Shown one piece after another: positions 38,490 to 52,800 of a stretch of DNA of 64,000 nucleotides. Numbering within the stretch: the stretch's first letter is position 1; every line of letters begins with the position of its first letter. The notes below the pieces were generated by a model. That model worked only from the letters and a program-made list of their open reading frames with translations. It had not been told where the DNA came from and searched no databases. This DNA is from Hofstenia miamia. Its lineage: Eukaryota > Xenacoelomorpha > Acoela. The DNA is taken from positions 1,110,190 through 1,174,189 of the forward strand of contig SCFE01000110.1 of the NCBI GenBank assembly GCA_004352715.1, in the 5' to 3' direction. The position numbers and the translations under genes were made by a program.

Positions 38490-39770
38490 GTAGAACTGGG
38501 ATAGGGCACGGCGGTATACCAAACCAAGAACCGAAACCGCGGTTCTTAAGAAACCTAACTGAAACAGACTTTTGGAACTGGACGGTTTCGGTTTGAGATT
38601 TTCGAAGATGAAAAATAGTCAGTGCTTGTATATGTTTGTCACTTTCATAATCTTCATCTCCTAATTGTTTAATGTATTTCTAAAGTCTTAAACTTCTAAA
38701 CGTTCCAAAGTTCAAAATTTAAAGTTCTGAATTCTAAAAAGTTAATTCATATCTAAATTCTAAATATCACTGACTTATTGCACTTTTTAGTTTTTTGTTG
38801 TTTGATTAGAGGTTCATTCATTTTCTTCAATGGTTGCCAGGCGTTGACTAATGTTTCCCTTTCCGCTTAGAAGTAACCTCCTGATAATCCAACTGCAGAA
38901 CCGCTACTGTCAAACTCATCTTAAGAGAAAACTAAACGTCCTAAAGGAGTATTTAAATCAGTTCAAAATAAAACTAGAAATAGCTTGCTATCGTAAAAAA
39001 TACAGGGTGAGTCATAAGTCTTCGTCAATTAGAAATATAAAAATTTCAATAAACCATTTACATTTATTGCTAATATACATGTACATGGCTTACAAAAGAG
39101 CATCATTATATGTTAAGTTCTACATAATGGGAAAAGAGGAATATCGGAACATTCACTTCTCATTTATATCTGCCAATAAACTTCTTTTACATCATCGCCG
39201 GACGCAGAGACAGGTCTTCCACTGCGAGATCGGTCCGAGACAAGGGATCCATGCTCCAACTACTTTTGCTTCCAATGGATTAATGTTGCTCGTGCAGGTG
39301 CTGACTTGTTGTAGCATTGAGCAAATTTTCGACAACACAATTCGATGCTTTCATTTTCGAAAGAAATGAGCCATGCAGTTATGGTAATTTTCTCACTGAT
39401 CGAGTATTCCATTCTTAGCAATTTGCGAGAATGAAATAAAGCTGCCTCCAGAGATAGGGCAAATATTATAAAAATTGAATTTCAAATAATTGAATTGATC
39501 AATATCTTTTGCACAATTAAGTTTCTGCATATAATTCATTAGTGTTTTTAAACGAAATTTTTGATTGACGAAGAATTATGACTCACCCTGTATGTACAAC
39601 TATCGTACGTGAAATAATCTTCGTTAAACTACGAAAATAAGTTGAGGATATCTGCGATGATGGTTATTAATCTCATCTGCTAAATTAAAAAAAACGAACC
39701 AAAGCCGCATTTTTTTAAAAAAATCTAACCGACATCAAAAATATCCAAACCGCCGATCCCTAAACTAGAA
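38490..39770. repeat. Possible hAT-like composite with CGGCGGT/ACCGCC ends
   Basis: Near 38500 GGGCACGGCGGTATACCAAA and near 39750 CAAACCGCCGATCCCTAAA form an imperfect inverted pair surrounding the element at 39003-39590. This might be an older non-autonomous hAT-type element carrying a nested insertion. The repeats are too imperfect for a firm call. Confidence 0.3.
39003..39590 (-). mobile_element. Non-autonomous mariner-like element, TA-flanked
   Basis: Ends CAGGGTGAGTCATAAGTCTT and the complement of CAGGGTGAGTCATAATTCTT, flanked by TA at 39001-39002 and 39591-39592; length 588 bp. On the minus strand between about 39180 and 39410 a remnant of the transposase N-terminal helix-turn-helix region remains, including RSRSGRPVSASGDDV, interrupted by stops. 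The catalytic domain is absent. Confidence 0.85.
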
Positions 39771-40068
39771 ATGCATTAAAAATAGAAAAAGAAGCGATAA
39801 TATTAATACTTGGCCTTCATCAAGATAAAAATTGAGCAAGGGATTTGTTCACATCGATTTTTTTAAAAATCCTTTTGATTTAGTTTTAATTGATGCTCAA
39901 ATGCTGCAGCCTTGCTGCTAAGGCCCATTATAATATTAAAAAAATGGAACAGGATACGGACCGGCTTGCGATTTGCCGGTCTGCAGCTGCTTAAAAATTT
40001 TAAAAAAGGCCAGGAAAATTACCGGCCAAGATTAAAAAAATATTTTTTGTTATAATGGGAGCCTTTTG

Positions 40069-40071
<3 letters not shown>

Positions 40072-40104
<33 letters not shown>
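40072..40104. repeat. (TA)n microsatellite followed by a Tc1-like end
   Basis: TA run, then GGCTTGGCAAAAAAGTTTTG at 40105, which looks like the start of a Tc1/mariner terminal repeat before the sequence is lost in a gap. Confidence 0.5.
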
Positions 40105-40106
<2 letters not shown>

Positions 40107-40136
40107 CTTGGCAAAAAAGTTTTGACCGATGCAAAC

Positions 40137-40441
40137 NNNNNNNNNNNNNNNNNNNNNNNNNNNNNNNNNNNNNNNNNNNNNNNNNNNNNNNNNNNNNNNN
40201 NNNNNNNNNNNNNNNNNNNNNNNNNNNNNNNNNNNNNNNNNNNNNNNNNNNNNNNNNNNNNNNNNNNNNNNNNNNNNNNNNNNNNNNNNNNNNNNNNNNN
40301 NNNNNNNNNNNNNNNNNNNNNNNNNNNNNNNNNNNNNNNNNNNNNNNNNNNNNNNNNNNNNNNNNNNNNNNNNNNNNNNNNNNNNNNNNNNNNNNNNNNN
40401 NNNNNNNNNNNNNNNNNNNNNNNNNNNNNNNNNNNNNNNNN
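40137..40441. other. Assembly gap (305 N)
   Basis: N run between a possible transposon end on the left and a TA microsatellite (40442-40474) on the right. Confidence 0.95.
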
Positions 40442-40474
<33 letters not shown>

Positions 40475-40475
<1 letters not shown>

Positions 40476-43370
40476 TTGCACAGATTAACTATACAATGCA
40501 AATATAATATAAATAAAAAAATTTTCAATGAATGAAAAAGGCATCTTAGATAAAACCTATGAATGAAATGTTTTTACCACAAATATTTTTAATACTTTAA
40601 CAAATTGTTCGAGAAACAAAATTTTCGATGATTTTAATATGCAAATTAATAGATTTCCAAAATCAAACTAACAAATATGTTTGATACACATATTAATGTC
40701 GGCACGAAACACGACTTAGAAAGTTTCTGTAAAAATTAGCACTTCCACGGCATTAGCAACGGCACGGCACCAGGGGATTTTTTAGCATAAAAACTTGGTG
40801 GGCAATTGCCCACCCAGTGATATCCCATGATTACTACAGATTTGTACTATTTTTGGAAATGAACCTATAAATTTACTTAAGTAAAGTAGTGACTGCATTA
40901 AATATGTCATTTCTCTTTCTATTATTTTTAGTGAACTATGTATAGGAGGTAGGATTAAACAATTTGTCAACTGAAATAAAACTTAACTTAATTGATCAAG
41001 GTATCGAATGTCATAGCAATTGTCCAAAGCAGAGGTCGATAAAAAACAGGTTTTGTTGAATAAATATTTCATTTTAGCCCTGCACGGCACGGTACGGTAT
41101 GAAGCAAGGAAGGGTTCAACTCTGTACTAAAATATGCAACTGTATTCGCCTCAAGCCGTGCTTATTGAAGTTCCCGCATCAACCGTTTGCTTTAACTGAC
41201 AAAATCTTTAGTTTGAACTTTACTAAATGAACATATATTAAACAGTAGAGGTTGCAATTAATTGATAGACTGATATAGCTGGACCAATATCATCTTCAAC
41301 TGAATCACTTGTTCCATTCAGTCATTTTGAGTTAACTGGATCATAGTCATAGGATCTTAAAAATTTACCACTAACATATTCCCATTTTGAGCCAGTAAGC
41401 CACCATTTGTTTCTACAATTTATTGGCTTCGAAAAACTACAATATAATTATACAGTATGTTGATTTTCAACTAAATATTTGTTATTCCTAAAGTTCGAAG
41501 TTCAGAATCGAATTTGTGTCCGAATTTTTTGAAATACTAATATTAATAACCAAGAATATGGAACTGCTAGGCTTCCATCCTTAACATGTTTCTGAAAAAA
41601 AACATATTCAAATATAAGTAATTGAACTCTCATGCTTAGAGAGCTTTTGTAATGAGTCATGGTAGCTTTAATTTCAAACAGAAATGGAGGTAAAATGAAG
41701 TCAATTTAAGTTCAAACTAATTTTTCACCTGCACTACTAAATTCATCAACAAGAGGGCTAATAAATCTTAAATGAAATTTCGTGTAATGAAACACATAAA
41801 GTTCAACATTTAATTGTCATTTGACTTCATTTGATTACTTACTACTTAAAAAAATTTACAGGAATTCACAAGGTGGACAAAAGTTTTACATGAACGAAAA
41901 TTAATACAAAGCAATGGCATATATTCAATGTCTATTTACAATCTTACAATCTATTTATCTAATTACAATTTACATACAATTAAAAACAACCACGAAATAT
42001 TGTCTTTAATGATTTTCTAAAAAATAGATATTAATGGCAGACACTTAATTAATGACACACTATTAGTATTCCGTATTGTTTCGGATAAAAATCTTTTCTG
42101 CAAACATACCTTGAACAATAAAAATTTAATTCGCGTCAATATTCATGCTTGAGAAATGGTTTTTCATGTCTAAAGATAGCTTGTTTATATTTGAAGATGA
42201 AAACTAAAAGTTCCCTTATAATAAGTGATATAATAAATTCATGTAAAGCATTATTTACCAATATGCAAAGTTTAAACTCCTCTACAAGTTTGCGCAATTT
42301 CGAATTGCCGAATTTCATTGGTTTAAGATTTCTATTAATATGTGTAGAGGCAGGCATGCACTTAGTTTGAGAAGTTTAACGTTGTGGGCTCAAATTTCAA
42401 CAAAAAGGCTGCGTAACAACATCTCTATAAATATGCATATTTTGTAAATTATATATCAAAAAAATATAATTTTGCTTGAATTGCATAGAAGATTCAACCA
42501 TTTCTGAATGAATTTATTAAGAGGGTTTACAAATATTATATTGCAAATCTTGTAAAAATCCAATTACATCGGTAAATTAGATGGTAAATTCGGAATGCAA
42601 TATTTTGACCACTTAAGTTCGTTTATACAAAAATTGCAAATATATTAAAGTTTTCAAACTGAATTCGATTTTGTGATATCATTTACATATCATGCATATT
42701 TATTGCCATAGGATGAAAGCTAAACTTCTGAAAAATTAAAAAAGTTTTTCATGTACGCCAATACACCGATAAAATGAATTGGATTGCAAAGAATAGATGT
42801 CATTGCGTAATCATTGCAGATTTAATCTTCTGGAATTAGTGAATTTGAATCGTTAAATTTTTGTAAAAAAACTAAACATGAATACGCACATTTTTAACAT
42901 ATTTATGTAACAAAAAATCCGCTGCAGTGAACACTTTACATTCTTAGAAACTATTTTATTAAATATAACAAATTGTGTTAAGCTTGATACATGTACACTA
43001 CTGAGTTCTAGTAAGAGAATTTGAGATGTTCCTTAAAAAGTTTTAGATAATTTATGATTCAAACAAGTGCAAAATTCAAATACCATCTTCACTTTTTGAA
43101 CTTGAAACTGGCGTTGCAGTCTAAAACACAGTGAAAACATAGAAAATTTAAAAATTATTACATTTGATTCCTTTTGAGAATGTTCTTCATTTGAAGTTTT
43201 ATCATGTAAAACGGAGCCTAAATAAATTTCAACTTTGAGGTGAATTAGTGGCAATCAATGTGCAGTATGTTTATAAAATAACGCCTGAATGTAAATGAAT
43301 AATGCTTTCACAAAATGAAAATATAGCATATAAACAACTAGTTTTTGGGATTTATAAAAACAAAGTAATT
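40475..43370. other. Non-coding stretch
   Basis: No supported gene. 42136-42370 is open on both strands without splice or family support. Repeated GCACGGCAC strings near 40755-40775 and 41079-41094 may mark decayed repeat ends. Confidence 0.4.
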
Positions 43371-43760
43371 ATTTTATTAGGACTCCTTTGCCTGAATGAC
43401 GAGCTGGTTCAGATAACAACATTCTTTCAAGTTCATTAGAATCAATTTCTCGGACTGCTTCTAAAAAGGCTGATTTCAGTTCATCAAGCTATTGATAAGT
43501 CCTGTGTTGGTAAACTTTATTTTCCCCACGAATAAACATAACAAGGATTTAAATCGGGGAGATTGATTCCCAAAAGAACTCACAGTGTCAGGCAATGACT
43601 TGTGGAAAACATTTTTGCAGTATGGTCTTAACGTCTGTGTTGTAATATGCAGTGGAGAAACGTCCTATTGAAAAACAGTATTGGGAAGCATCGGTTTTTA
43701 GGCTTGCATATGAGACGTCTGCCTGCAAATTCATCACAAACATGCTTTCTTAAACGCTAT
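43371..43760 (-). pseudogene. Heavily decayed mariner-like transposase remnant
   Basis: Fragments in shifting minus-strand frames retain the outline of the C-terminal catalytic region: a QxDVSPLHITTQTLRP stretch (second catalytic Asp), a worn version of the PPRSPDL..FLW region (NQSPRFKSLLCLFVGKIKF), and a C-terminal segment. Multiple stops and frameshifts. Family uncertain within mariner. Confidence 0.55.
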
Positions 43761-43919
43761 TATTCTCTTAAAGTACAATTATATGAATTTCAAGAAGAGT
43801 AAAATATTGTACCAATTCAGTTCGTTGTTCACAACTTGAATGGCTCATATTGTCTTGTGATAAAAATCGATAAAAAATCCAAATATACTTGACTTTCACG
43901 CAAAAAACTAAACCATGAA

Positions 43920-43922
<3 letters not shown>

Positions 43923-43961
<39 letters not shown>
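43923..43961. repeat. (TA)n microsatellite
   Basis: About 19 TA units. Confidence 0.95.
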
Positions 43962-43964
<3 letters not shown>

Positions 43965-45014
43965 TTTATTTCCTACGTCACCATTAATCATTTAAACTAT
44001 TTATAAAAACTAACATAAAATTCATGCGTAAAATAGTTATACTTCAATATTATGTATAAACTATTATTTCTATTAAATCAGATTTCTGGGAATCAATTGG
44101 GATATTAGAAGGGAAGGGTTGAGGACTTAGTAAAAATAAATGTGAAAACATAAAAACAAAAGAATAAAATGGTATCTGTTGGTCGGTACGGCATTTTGTT
44201 CTGTTTGAAAGTCTTGAATATAAACGTTTTATTATTCTTAGATCGAGTCCATATATTCCAAACAAAGTGATTGAACACAATGACTACCGAAATCAAGCTC
44301 TTTCTTAATATTTGCAGAGAATGAGTTATTTACAATACTATTTTTACTTGCAATGCTTATCAATATTGAGCCAATACTGGATCAGGTGTGAACCAATAAC
44401 TACTAAATAACATGTATATATTCACATAAAATTAACATGATGTAGCGAGGATCTTTAAGGGGAGGTATCCATAAGAAGTGTAGGAGGCTGATCACGGACG
44501 CAAATTTTTTTACTCACTTTTGCTGATGTGGAAAAAGTAGCTGCAAATATATCGTTATGAGTTTTTAACAATTTTAATGTTATGCATTGGGGAAGAGGAT
44601 ATATTTTGGTAAGGTTGTAATTAATTAAGATTAAGCAAACAACGTTGTAGAAGACCAGGAAATTGAACTGCAAGAGAGCTACGTTCCTATTTTTTAATTT
44701 TACAGCGGAATTATTGCTTCTCATGATCAGAATTGCAGTAGACAATATCTTTCATAAAAAAGCTCTTGGAAGAGAACTTCTTGAGAATCATAAATTGATC
44801 TGTAACTCTACATTATGGATATTTTTTCTCCATAATATTAACCAGGGGCAAGACTAAGAAGTCTATTGAAACTCTTGTATTCTAATAATAGTCTTAAGAA
44901 GACCTAATGTATTAATTGCAAAACGGTTATGACTGTGTTCATTGTAGAGAAAAAATTGTTGTGACATGATCGTTCAATTTCCAATAAGAGATTCTTATTA
45001 TAAAAACGCTGATA

Positions 45015-45020
45015 TTTATT
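45015..45020 (-). promoter_or_regulatory. Candidate polyadenylation signal of aGPCR-2
   Basis: AATAAA on the minus strand, 93 nt downstream of the aGPCR-2 stop codon at 45113-45115. Confidence 0.5.
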
Positions 45021-45112
45021 TCATAGAAAATGCATAGATTTTATGGTTAATCAAACTAGATATAGAAAGGAAAGCTAAAATAAATAATCTGTAATTGCAT
45101 TCCTATTGCAAT

Positions 45113-45237
45113 TTATAAACCATGGTTGATGACATATTGTTGCATCATTTCAAGACAAAATTGAAAAATACCGGGTATATTTAAGTCTTCATCACTCAAG
45201 CTTTTGATACCATCTTCATCATTCATTTTTTGATGAT
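45113..45237 (-). CDS. aGPCR-2 exon: C-terminal tail with stop codon
   Basis: 125 nt, enters in phase 1, ends at TAA 45113-45115. Reads HQKMNDEDGIKSLSDEDLNI, then PGIFQFCLEMMQQYVINHGL. Acidic intracellular tail with no recognised motif. Assigned by phase and order. Confidence 0.6.
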
Positions 45238-48200
45238 CTAAATGAAAGGCTAGCTGCATTTTAATGTGAATATACTTACTTTGAACTTCTTGTGTTGACT
45301 CATAAGTACTTTGCGACTCTATTATTCCAACGTTGTTCTAAACATGTTATTTGTGACGCAAAAGATCTAGCAGAGTTTCGATTTGAAAGGAAATTTTCCA
45401 GCACTTACTCTGGTAAAAAAATATTAGGATACAACTAACAAAATTCATCTGATGATTCTAATTGTAATATAATTTATGTGTAGCATTTATTAGCAAGAAT
45501 CTAAATATTCTTGGAATTAAAATGAGCTTGCAATGTTGTTCAAAATTTTTGCCCCTATTGAATTTAATTATTACGTAGATTGATAACCCCTTTCAAAATT
45601 TGATTTTCAAAAACTCCAATATTTTGTATAAATATGGATGCATTATTTATTATTATTTTTTTATTTTATTTTAGATATTTATGAAGAATTGCGTGTTTAA
45701 CAAGAAACGCTATTTATATTTCTTGTTTGGAAAATATGGATTATTTCATCCAAAACCCCTTTCATGTTCATTTGAAATAATTGTTGAATAAAAAAATGCT
45801 AGTACTGCATTCGTTCGAAAAGGGAAGAGAAAACTATAAAATTTTGGTAAAATTCGTGCATGTAGTATTCGTAATACTACAATTTCTTAAACTTTTGGTA
45901 TACAAGGTAGAGATGTTGCGCATGTATGATAACTAACTTTATTTAGAGTTTGACAACCTATATTTCTAAATTCAAATTACTATTATTGCTTAATTTTATG
46001 CATAATTAGTTTATTAGATAAGAAAAAATACAATGTATTCTTCGAAAGCTGGTTAGTTAGCCTCATTAAAAAAACAAATTTCCTCTCTATAACTTACCCA
46101 ATGTAAAACTGATTTTAGAAATTCTGAAAATTTCCAAGTAATAAATCCGGTTTGAGAAAGAAATGAATTTTTTTAATATAACCTGGCATAATGTTTCCTA
46201 AATCCATTAATGAAAATATTAAATACACACGATAATTTTGCCATATTAATTTAAAAAATTTATTGAAGGATTTATGCATCTGCCCTTTATGTTAATACAA
46301 ATTGTATTTTAATAATATATTATGTATTTTTATAAAATAATCGACTCATAGTAATTTCCCTAGAATTAGGTTGAAAAGAGTTAATGAAATTTCCTATTGT
46401 TTTAAACTTCTTAGTAAATAATTAAGAACATAATTCATTTTCCACTACAATACGTCTCCAATTGTGAATAATTTCTGCAATTTATACTGTTAAACAAAGT
46501 CAAACATGACAAATTCAACGATTGTGATCAAATGAAGTAAATTTGCTTTAAGACAATGCACCAAACCCTTCATTTAAGTTTGAACGTTTTCATTTGCCTC
46601 AGGCAGTTCTCATGCATTATTATAGAGGTCAGATGAGTTAAGAATTCTAGAAGCGCTACCATAATTGTTCCGACTCACTTTATTAATAGTTTGATTATGG
46701 GATTTTTGGAGGTTTTAAAAGTTGTTTGCTTTACTAAAAAACTTAAAAAAAATTTTGAAAAATATATATTATCTAAAATGCATTCTTACAAAAGACTTTC
46801 TTTAATTTTGTATTTTTCAATTGGTGAGAAAACTACATCAAAATTAAATATTTGAATATGAACAATTGGATTCATTTAGTTAAATATATAGCTTACTACA
46901 TTGAACAATATTTCCATCATTTTAATAACAACAAGACATGTATGTATGTAATAATAATATAATATATATATATATATATATTTTTCAGAATAAAACGTAC
47001 GGTTGAAGAATTATCTCCATTCTGGAGTAATAGTAATCGTTTCCACGCTTCTTTAATCTAAATATCATACAANNNNNNNNNNNNNNNNNNNNNNNNNNNN
47101 NNNNNNNNNNNNNNNNNNNNNNNNNNNNNNNNNNNNNNNNNNNNNNNNNNNNTAATAATATAATATATATATATATATATATATATTTCAGAATAAAACG
47201 TACGGTTGAAGAATTATCTCCATTCTGGAGTAATAGTAATCGTTTCCACGCTTCTTTAATCTAAATATCATACAAACGACTGTTTTATGCTAGAAGCATT
47301 ATACCTCTTCATCCAGCAAGCAGTGTAGTATAAGTATGAAAATTCCCTAAAATTATAATATTTGATTAAATAGTTATTTACATCATTGAATTTATTACTG
47401 ATATTTAATAAATGCAGTGAAACATAAAATTTCAAACCAAAATAGAAGCCCATGCTGATTATGTGGCGACTATAATTACATTTTGCTATCACTTACAACC
47501 TACATTAACATTAGTAATGATATCAGTAACTCAGTAATGTTTGAAACGAGTAAAAAATTTTGCGCACATCTGTGCACAATATTAATTTTATAAGTATAAA
47601 TAAAGTTTTGATCCAATAAGCATTTTAGAAAAATCTGCTACAGACGTTGTTTCAAAATTAATTGGTATATTAAAAATACATAGTTTCTCATTTAAAGTCA
47701 AACTTTAAAAGTAATTTATTTTTAAATTGAAATATAGAACCCTTCTATAACGAATGATGAAAAATTGATGAAATATATATATATATATATATATATCATA
47801 CGTTACGCGCTGGCAACAAATATTTCATTGTATATAGCTTTATAGTTTTTGTATACTTAATATTTTCAAAGTTTGAAGAAGTAACTTTTGCTAGATAATT
47901 TGAAATATTATAAAGACCCAAGTTAATCAATCAATTTGGCAATATCATTGAACTGCCAAGATGTTGTTTCTTATTGATATGCTATGTATATATTATGATT
48001 TTATTGCTTCGACAGAAATCAAAATATGTTCATAACTTTCATTTTCACGTAGAACGCACTTCATTGAGAACATAAATCACAACATATGCAAAACAGCAGA
48101 AAACAATATTAAAATGCAAATTAAGATGGTTGCTCTTCTATCTGAAAACTAATGTTGACATTCTTTAAATTCATTTTTAAAATAAGATACTGCTTTTCAA

Positions 48201-49779
48201 TGTTTCTATGTAGAATTTAAAATACACTACTAAAAAAACACTGAAAATGTTTGAGCAGAATCAAGCCAAATACAATTGTTCTTTCAATAAATATCAGTGT
48301 ATGTCAGATTTGTATAATCCAAACTATGTGCTTGGAGAGTGCTGGGTTGGGATCAGCCTGCATTAGATGGAGAAGGGGCCGCGTATTAATTATAAATATG
48401 GTAGACATCGATGACAAAATAACGTGCTGAAATTATACATTGTTGTCCCTATCGCACTAAAATATTCAACCCTAATAAATCGCATCAAAGCTAAGGTTTA
48501 TTTAAGAATTCTACCTTTGCCAAATTCTTAATTATCGTTTGCTAGTAGGACTGGGCCAGGCGAAAATATTGTTATTGAAAATAGTGCTGGGATAGGCCAG
48601 GGAGTAAAAGGTTTACTGGAAAAAGGAATTCAGTCAATTTAAAATTATATATATATNNNNNNGATTTGATTAACAGAAGTAGTAAATAAAAAATCGATAT
48701 AGGCTGGTGACATTCATACTAATGTAAAATTCGCTGCACGCCTTGCAAATTTGTTGCAAAATAGTAAACAATATTGACAGCATCATTTAGGAAGCTGTGT
48801 GTGGTGTCATGAGTAGGTAAAATTATGCCAAACGATGTTTCTAAGATTTGAGGAAGGTGGCGTAATTAACCATGAATACGAGTGTTAAACATAATGAAAC
48901 AAATCGAAAACTCTATCCAAAAACCATAAAACAATGACGACAGTATAAGGGATTATTGAAAACACTAACTTTACCACTTTTAAACAGATTGAAATTCGCA
49001 TTTAATTATTTTAATTGCAATTGCGGTTTAAGAAGCAATTCTTTCCTTGGTTACTTCAAAGTCAGATATCAATAAATGATTCACCTTTCCAAGATTTTAA
49101 TGTGATCTATTTGCTGGAAACTTCAATAGCTTTGCTTGCCATAATCAACAGTTTCGCATTATCAAAAAAATCCATAAAAGTAGCAGTTCTGTATTTTACT
49201 CTACACGCGTCACATTTATAGGCCATTTTTACGTTTGAGTTCGAGGACGGAAAATAATAACTATGAAAGGAAGGTAGCTCTGTAGAATATTAACAATTAA
49301 TTTGTCGATTCATTAATTACTAATTTCTTGACGAAGTTCGAAAATATATACACTGAATAGTAATTTGCACTTACTAAATTCTAAAAGATAGGCTTCAAGA
49401 TTTTTTGCGTCATCATCATCAGCATTTTCGTAATCAAATATCCAAGTTCCATAATAAGGTTCCATTGGGTCCTTTTTGTCACCCATAATATGTTTTAATT
49501 ATATCTAAAAACATTCAAAATTTCAAAAAATAATTACAAAAATTCAACATGCATATGCAATGCATTGTCAATGTATATATATATATATATATATATATGA
49601 GTATATGGATTCTAGATACAATGGGATTTGTATCCAGAGCAATTTTTATGGAAAAAATAAACAATTCATTTTAGCCAAAAGAATTTACATGGCGCATTTG
49701 AAATAAGGGTCTAATTTCTTATGAATGAGCTTCATGTTTTTTTGATTTGGACCTTCTCTGAGATATTATCTAGCGCCCC

Positions 49780-49813
<34 letters not shown>

Positions 49814-52800
49814 GACCAGGTTAGCCATGATTTTTCATTAAATTTAATGGCTCTAGAATTACAGTCAAGGCGTTTTGTGGTTTAAGCATGCGCGGCCATC
49901 TATTCTTTTAACTGCCTCAGCATATAGCTAATTCTTTGTGCGCCGGGATGAGTCGTGTGACGATTGATGTACTAGACAAAAAGCAATTGTTGTGCCATAT
50001 TTTCTTACCTGTGAGGCATTGACAAATACGAAGAAAACTTCAATGACTTCATTTTCAGTAATATAATAAATAACGCCAAGCAACCAAGTTAAACCAAGCA
50101 CTGGCAAAAGGAAGATGGAACTCTTTATCACCGCACTAAAACATGAATTTCTTAACAAATTTTCTCGGAAGGGCAACTCATGTGCAAGAAGTGACAAACA
50201 AAAGCTTGCTGAATAAACTTAAAATTATGTATGTTGAAATGACATTTAGAGGAATTTAAACAGAACATGGGAAAATATTCAGAAGAACAAAGTGAAAAAT
50301 GTCATCAAAATAATTTTTTAGCTTGATATACACTATCAAGCAAAATAGAAGGAAAAAATGATGGGTGAAAATGTTTAGAATGTTTTAGAGAAGTAAATCA
50401 AGACTCTCATTAAAGAAAAGGAAGTAAATGATTTTTTTAATTTAACTGTGTTGAAGATCACCTTTCGGTAGGTCTTTGTTTATATTTTACATTTAAAATT
50501 TTCAATTCATTAGAATGAAATTTATTCAACAATTTCATGAAAAATTATTCATTATCCCAATTCTGTATACACCTGCACAATTTTTTATAAATGAAGAGAA
50601 AATTTTATTTTATTTATAATATATAAATAATATTGCCCATCTTCAATTTCAGATTTTTAAACTACCATACAGACCAAGTAAATGTTCATTATTAAAATAT
50701 AATTTGAGTCTAGGCTTTCTTCTTTAAGAAAGCTTAAAAATTAACAACTCTCTTTGAATTATACTTGAACTAGGGAGTCAAAATTGCAATGGAAACTTAT
50801 TATTTCTTAATTTCTCACATCCATGTATTTTTCCTTTTATTCGACGTTCTACATTTTTTTTAAAATTATAATTATACACTGTTTTAATCATTTCATAACA
50901 CAATCAATTAGGAAAAAACAAAATTTTAACTGGAACAAAGAAAATTTTGTGATAATTGATAGAAAATTATTCGGAAATAATGGTCTTTTGGAAAGCCATC
51001 AGAATGGATCTTCATTATGAAAACAATTTCAGCAATATAATATTCCTCTATGTGCATTCTAATATCAGAAATCAATGCCCAAACTAAATATAGTTGTTCC
51101 TAACAGAGAATACAGTGAGAATTACAAACAAGCTTATAATTGCTACAAATAGTTTTCAGATGAGTATTGTCTAGACGTAAGTGAAATCTTAGCCTTCGAC
51201 AAAAAATGCAGGTTTTCTTTGAACATTCTTTATTAAAGGTTATCATTGTAATAAGAGTGCACTGCACGTTTTTAATACTGTTCATTAATAATTTCTTATA
51301 CACATCTATTATGAAAATCAATTTACTTAACTAAAGAAAAAGAAATGAAAACTTAATATACCTATCGTGCAAATAAAGCAAACTATGAAAGAACTACCAT
51401 TGCTTTCATTTTAAAATTACATCGATTATAATTGAAAATATTATTCAAAATTAGTCCAATAGTAGATGTTCTTACAAAACCTCACTGTATTAACAAATAT
51501 TTATGAACAATTTTAGAGATAATTTGTATAAAGGCATGTACAATGATTTTTGTATATTTCATAATTAGCGCATAAACGGAAATAAAAATTGTTTCCAATT
51601 TCATAAGTCTTATTTTGAAAGTTTTTATGTGATTTCAGTCATATGACAATTTCTGAATATTCAAAAATAAATTCAAGCTAATTATTGATGTTTCAGCTAA
51701 ATGGCATATCAATGCTGAATTCTGAAACAAACATTATTAAAAAACGAATTTAATTTATGCTATTGAGTGACTGGTTTGTAATGAAATAGCTTGAAATTTT
51801 ATTAATATTTTTATTGTATATTTGTTGTACACAACATTACTTTGGTGTGAGTCTCAGCTAGGAAAACTCTTCAGTTTCGATAGGTTTGCTTAGCACTTTC
51901 ACATTCCAATTGTAATTTATATGTAGAAAATTGTAGCCTATGTTATCCTTAGAGCATTGGGGAATATCACTGAAAGAGGCCACTAACCAAATTAAAGTGA
52001 ATTTCCATTTTTAGGAATCACATCTTTGAATTTGAAAAGACACAATTTTGGTAAGTGTGGCTGACCTTTCTTTCTAATACTTAGCCATGCGTAAATAATT
52101 TGCGCACATTTTGTTTTCGTTTGACTACTGTAATTGTATTTACATAGAAAATCTTTCTGACTCTCATTAAACCATTTGAGTGAGAATTTTTCAAATTTTG
52201 AAATTCAGTTAATTAATTTTATAACAGAAAAATAATATTCATGTTTTAATTCTCTTTACTGTTTACATAAAAGAGTATACAATATAATTTCAAAATAACT
52301 AAAATGAAATGTTAGAAAATATCAGCTAAAATCTAAATACAAGAATCCTAATATTTTAATCTGATATGAAATGATGCTAACAATAAGGTCCGTGAGAGAT
52401 GAAATTTGGCAAAATATATTTTTCTTCAAATAAATAAGAACCCATTTTAATGATAATATTGGTACAATCAAAACTAGTATTTTAAGTTAAAATTAGTTTC
52501 TGACCACCTTTATAATGTATATTGAATTCTACTCACAAATACTTTGACCATGTGCATTCAAAAAGTGATTTGCTGGTGTAAATGGTGTATATCACGAGTA
52601 GATACACCATTCCATTGATACATATTATGAATGTTATCGGAATCACAAACGTCACAACAAGATAGAGGTCCTCCATCCAGCAAATATCATTTTCGCCATA
52701 GCTGTCCAATAAATCAAACGAAGAACTCAGTAGTACGATAATAAGAGGGATACCTAAATGAAACTACCAATAACATAAGAATTTAGTACAAAAACTCGAT

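Noticed and set aside
42136-42370. ORFs of 73 codons on both strands at the same place
   Set aside because: Mutually antisense frames without splice sites or family similarity; chance in AT-rich DNA.
43033-43254. Alternative 3' exon of aGPCR-2 (short Ser-rich peptide after an acceptor near 43118)
   Set aside because: The gene already ends at 45113 with a nearby poly(A) signal; no independent support.
44455-44857. Overlapping ORFs on both strands, with a possible acceptor at 44703 (+)
   Set aside because: No donor, partner exon or family similarity; strand ambiguous.
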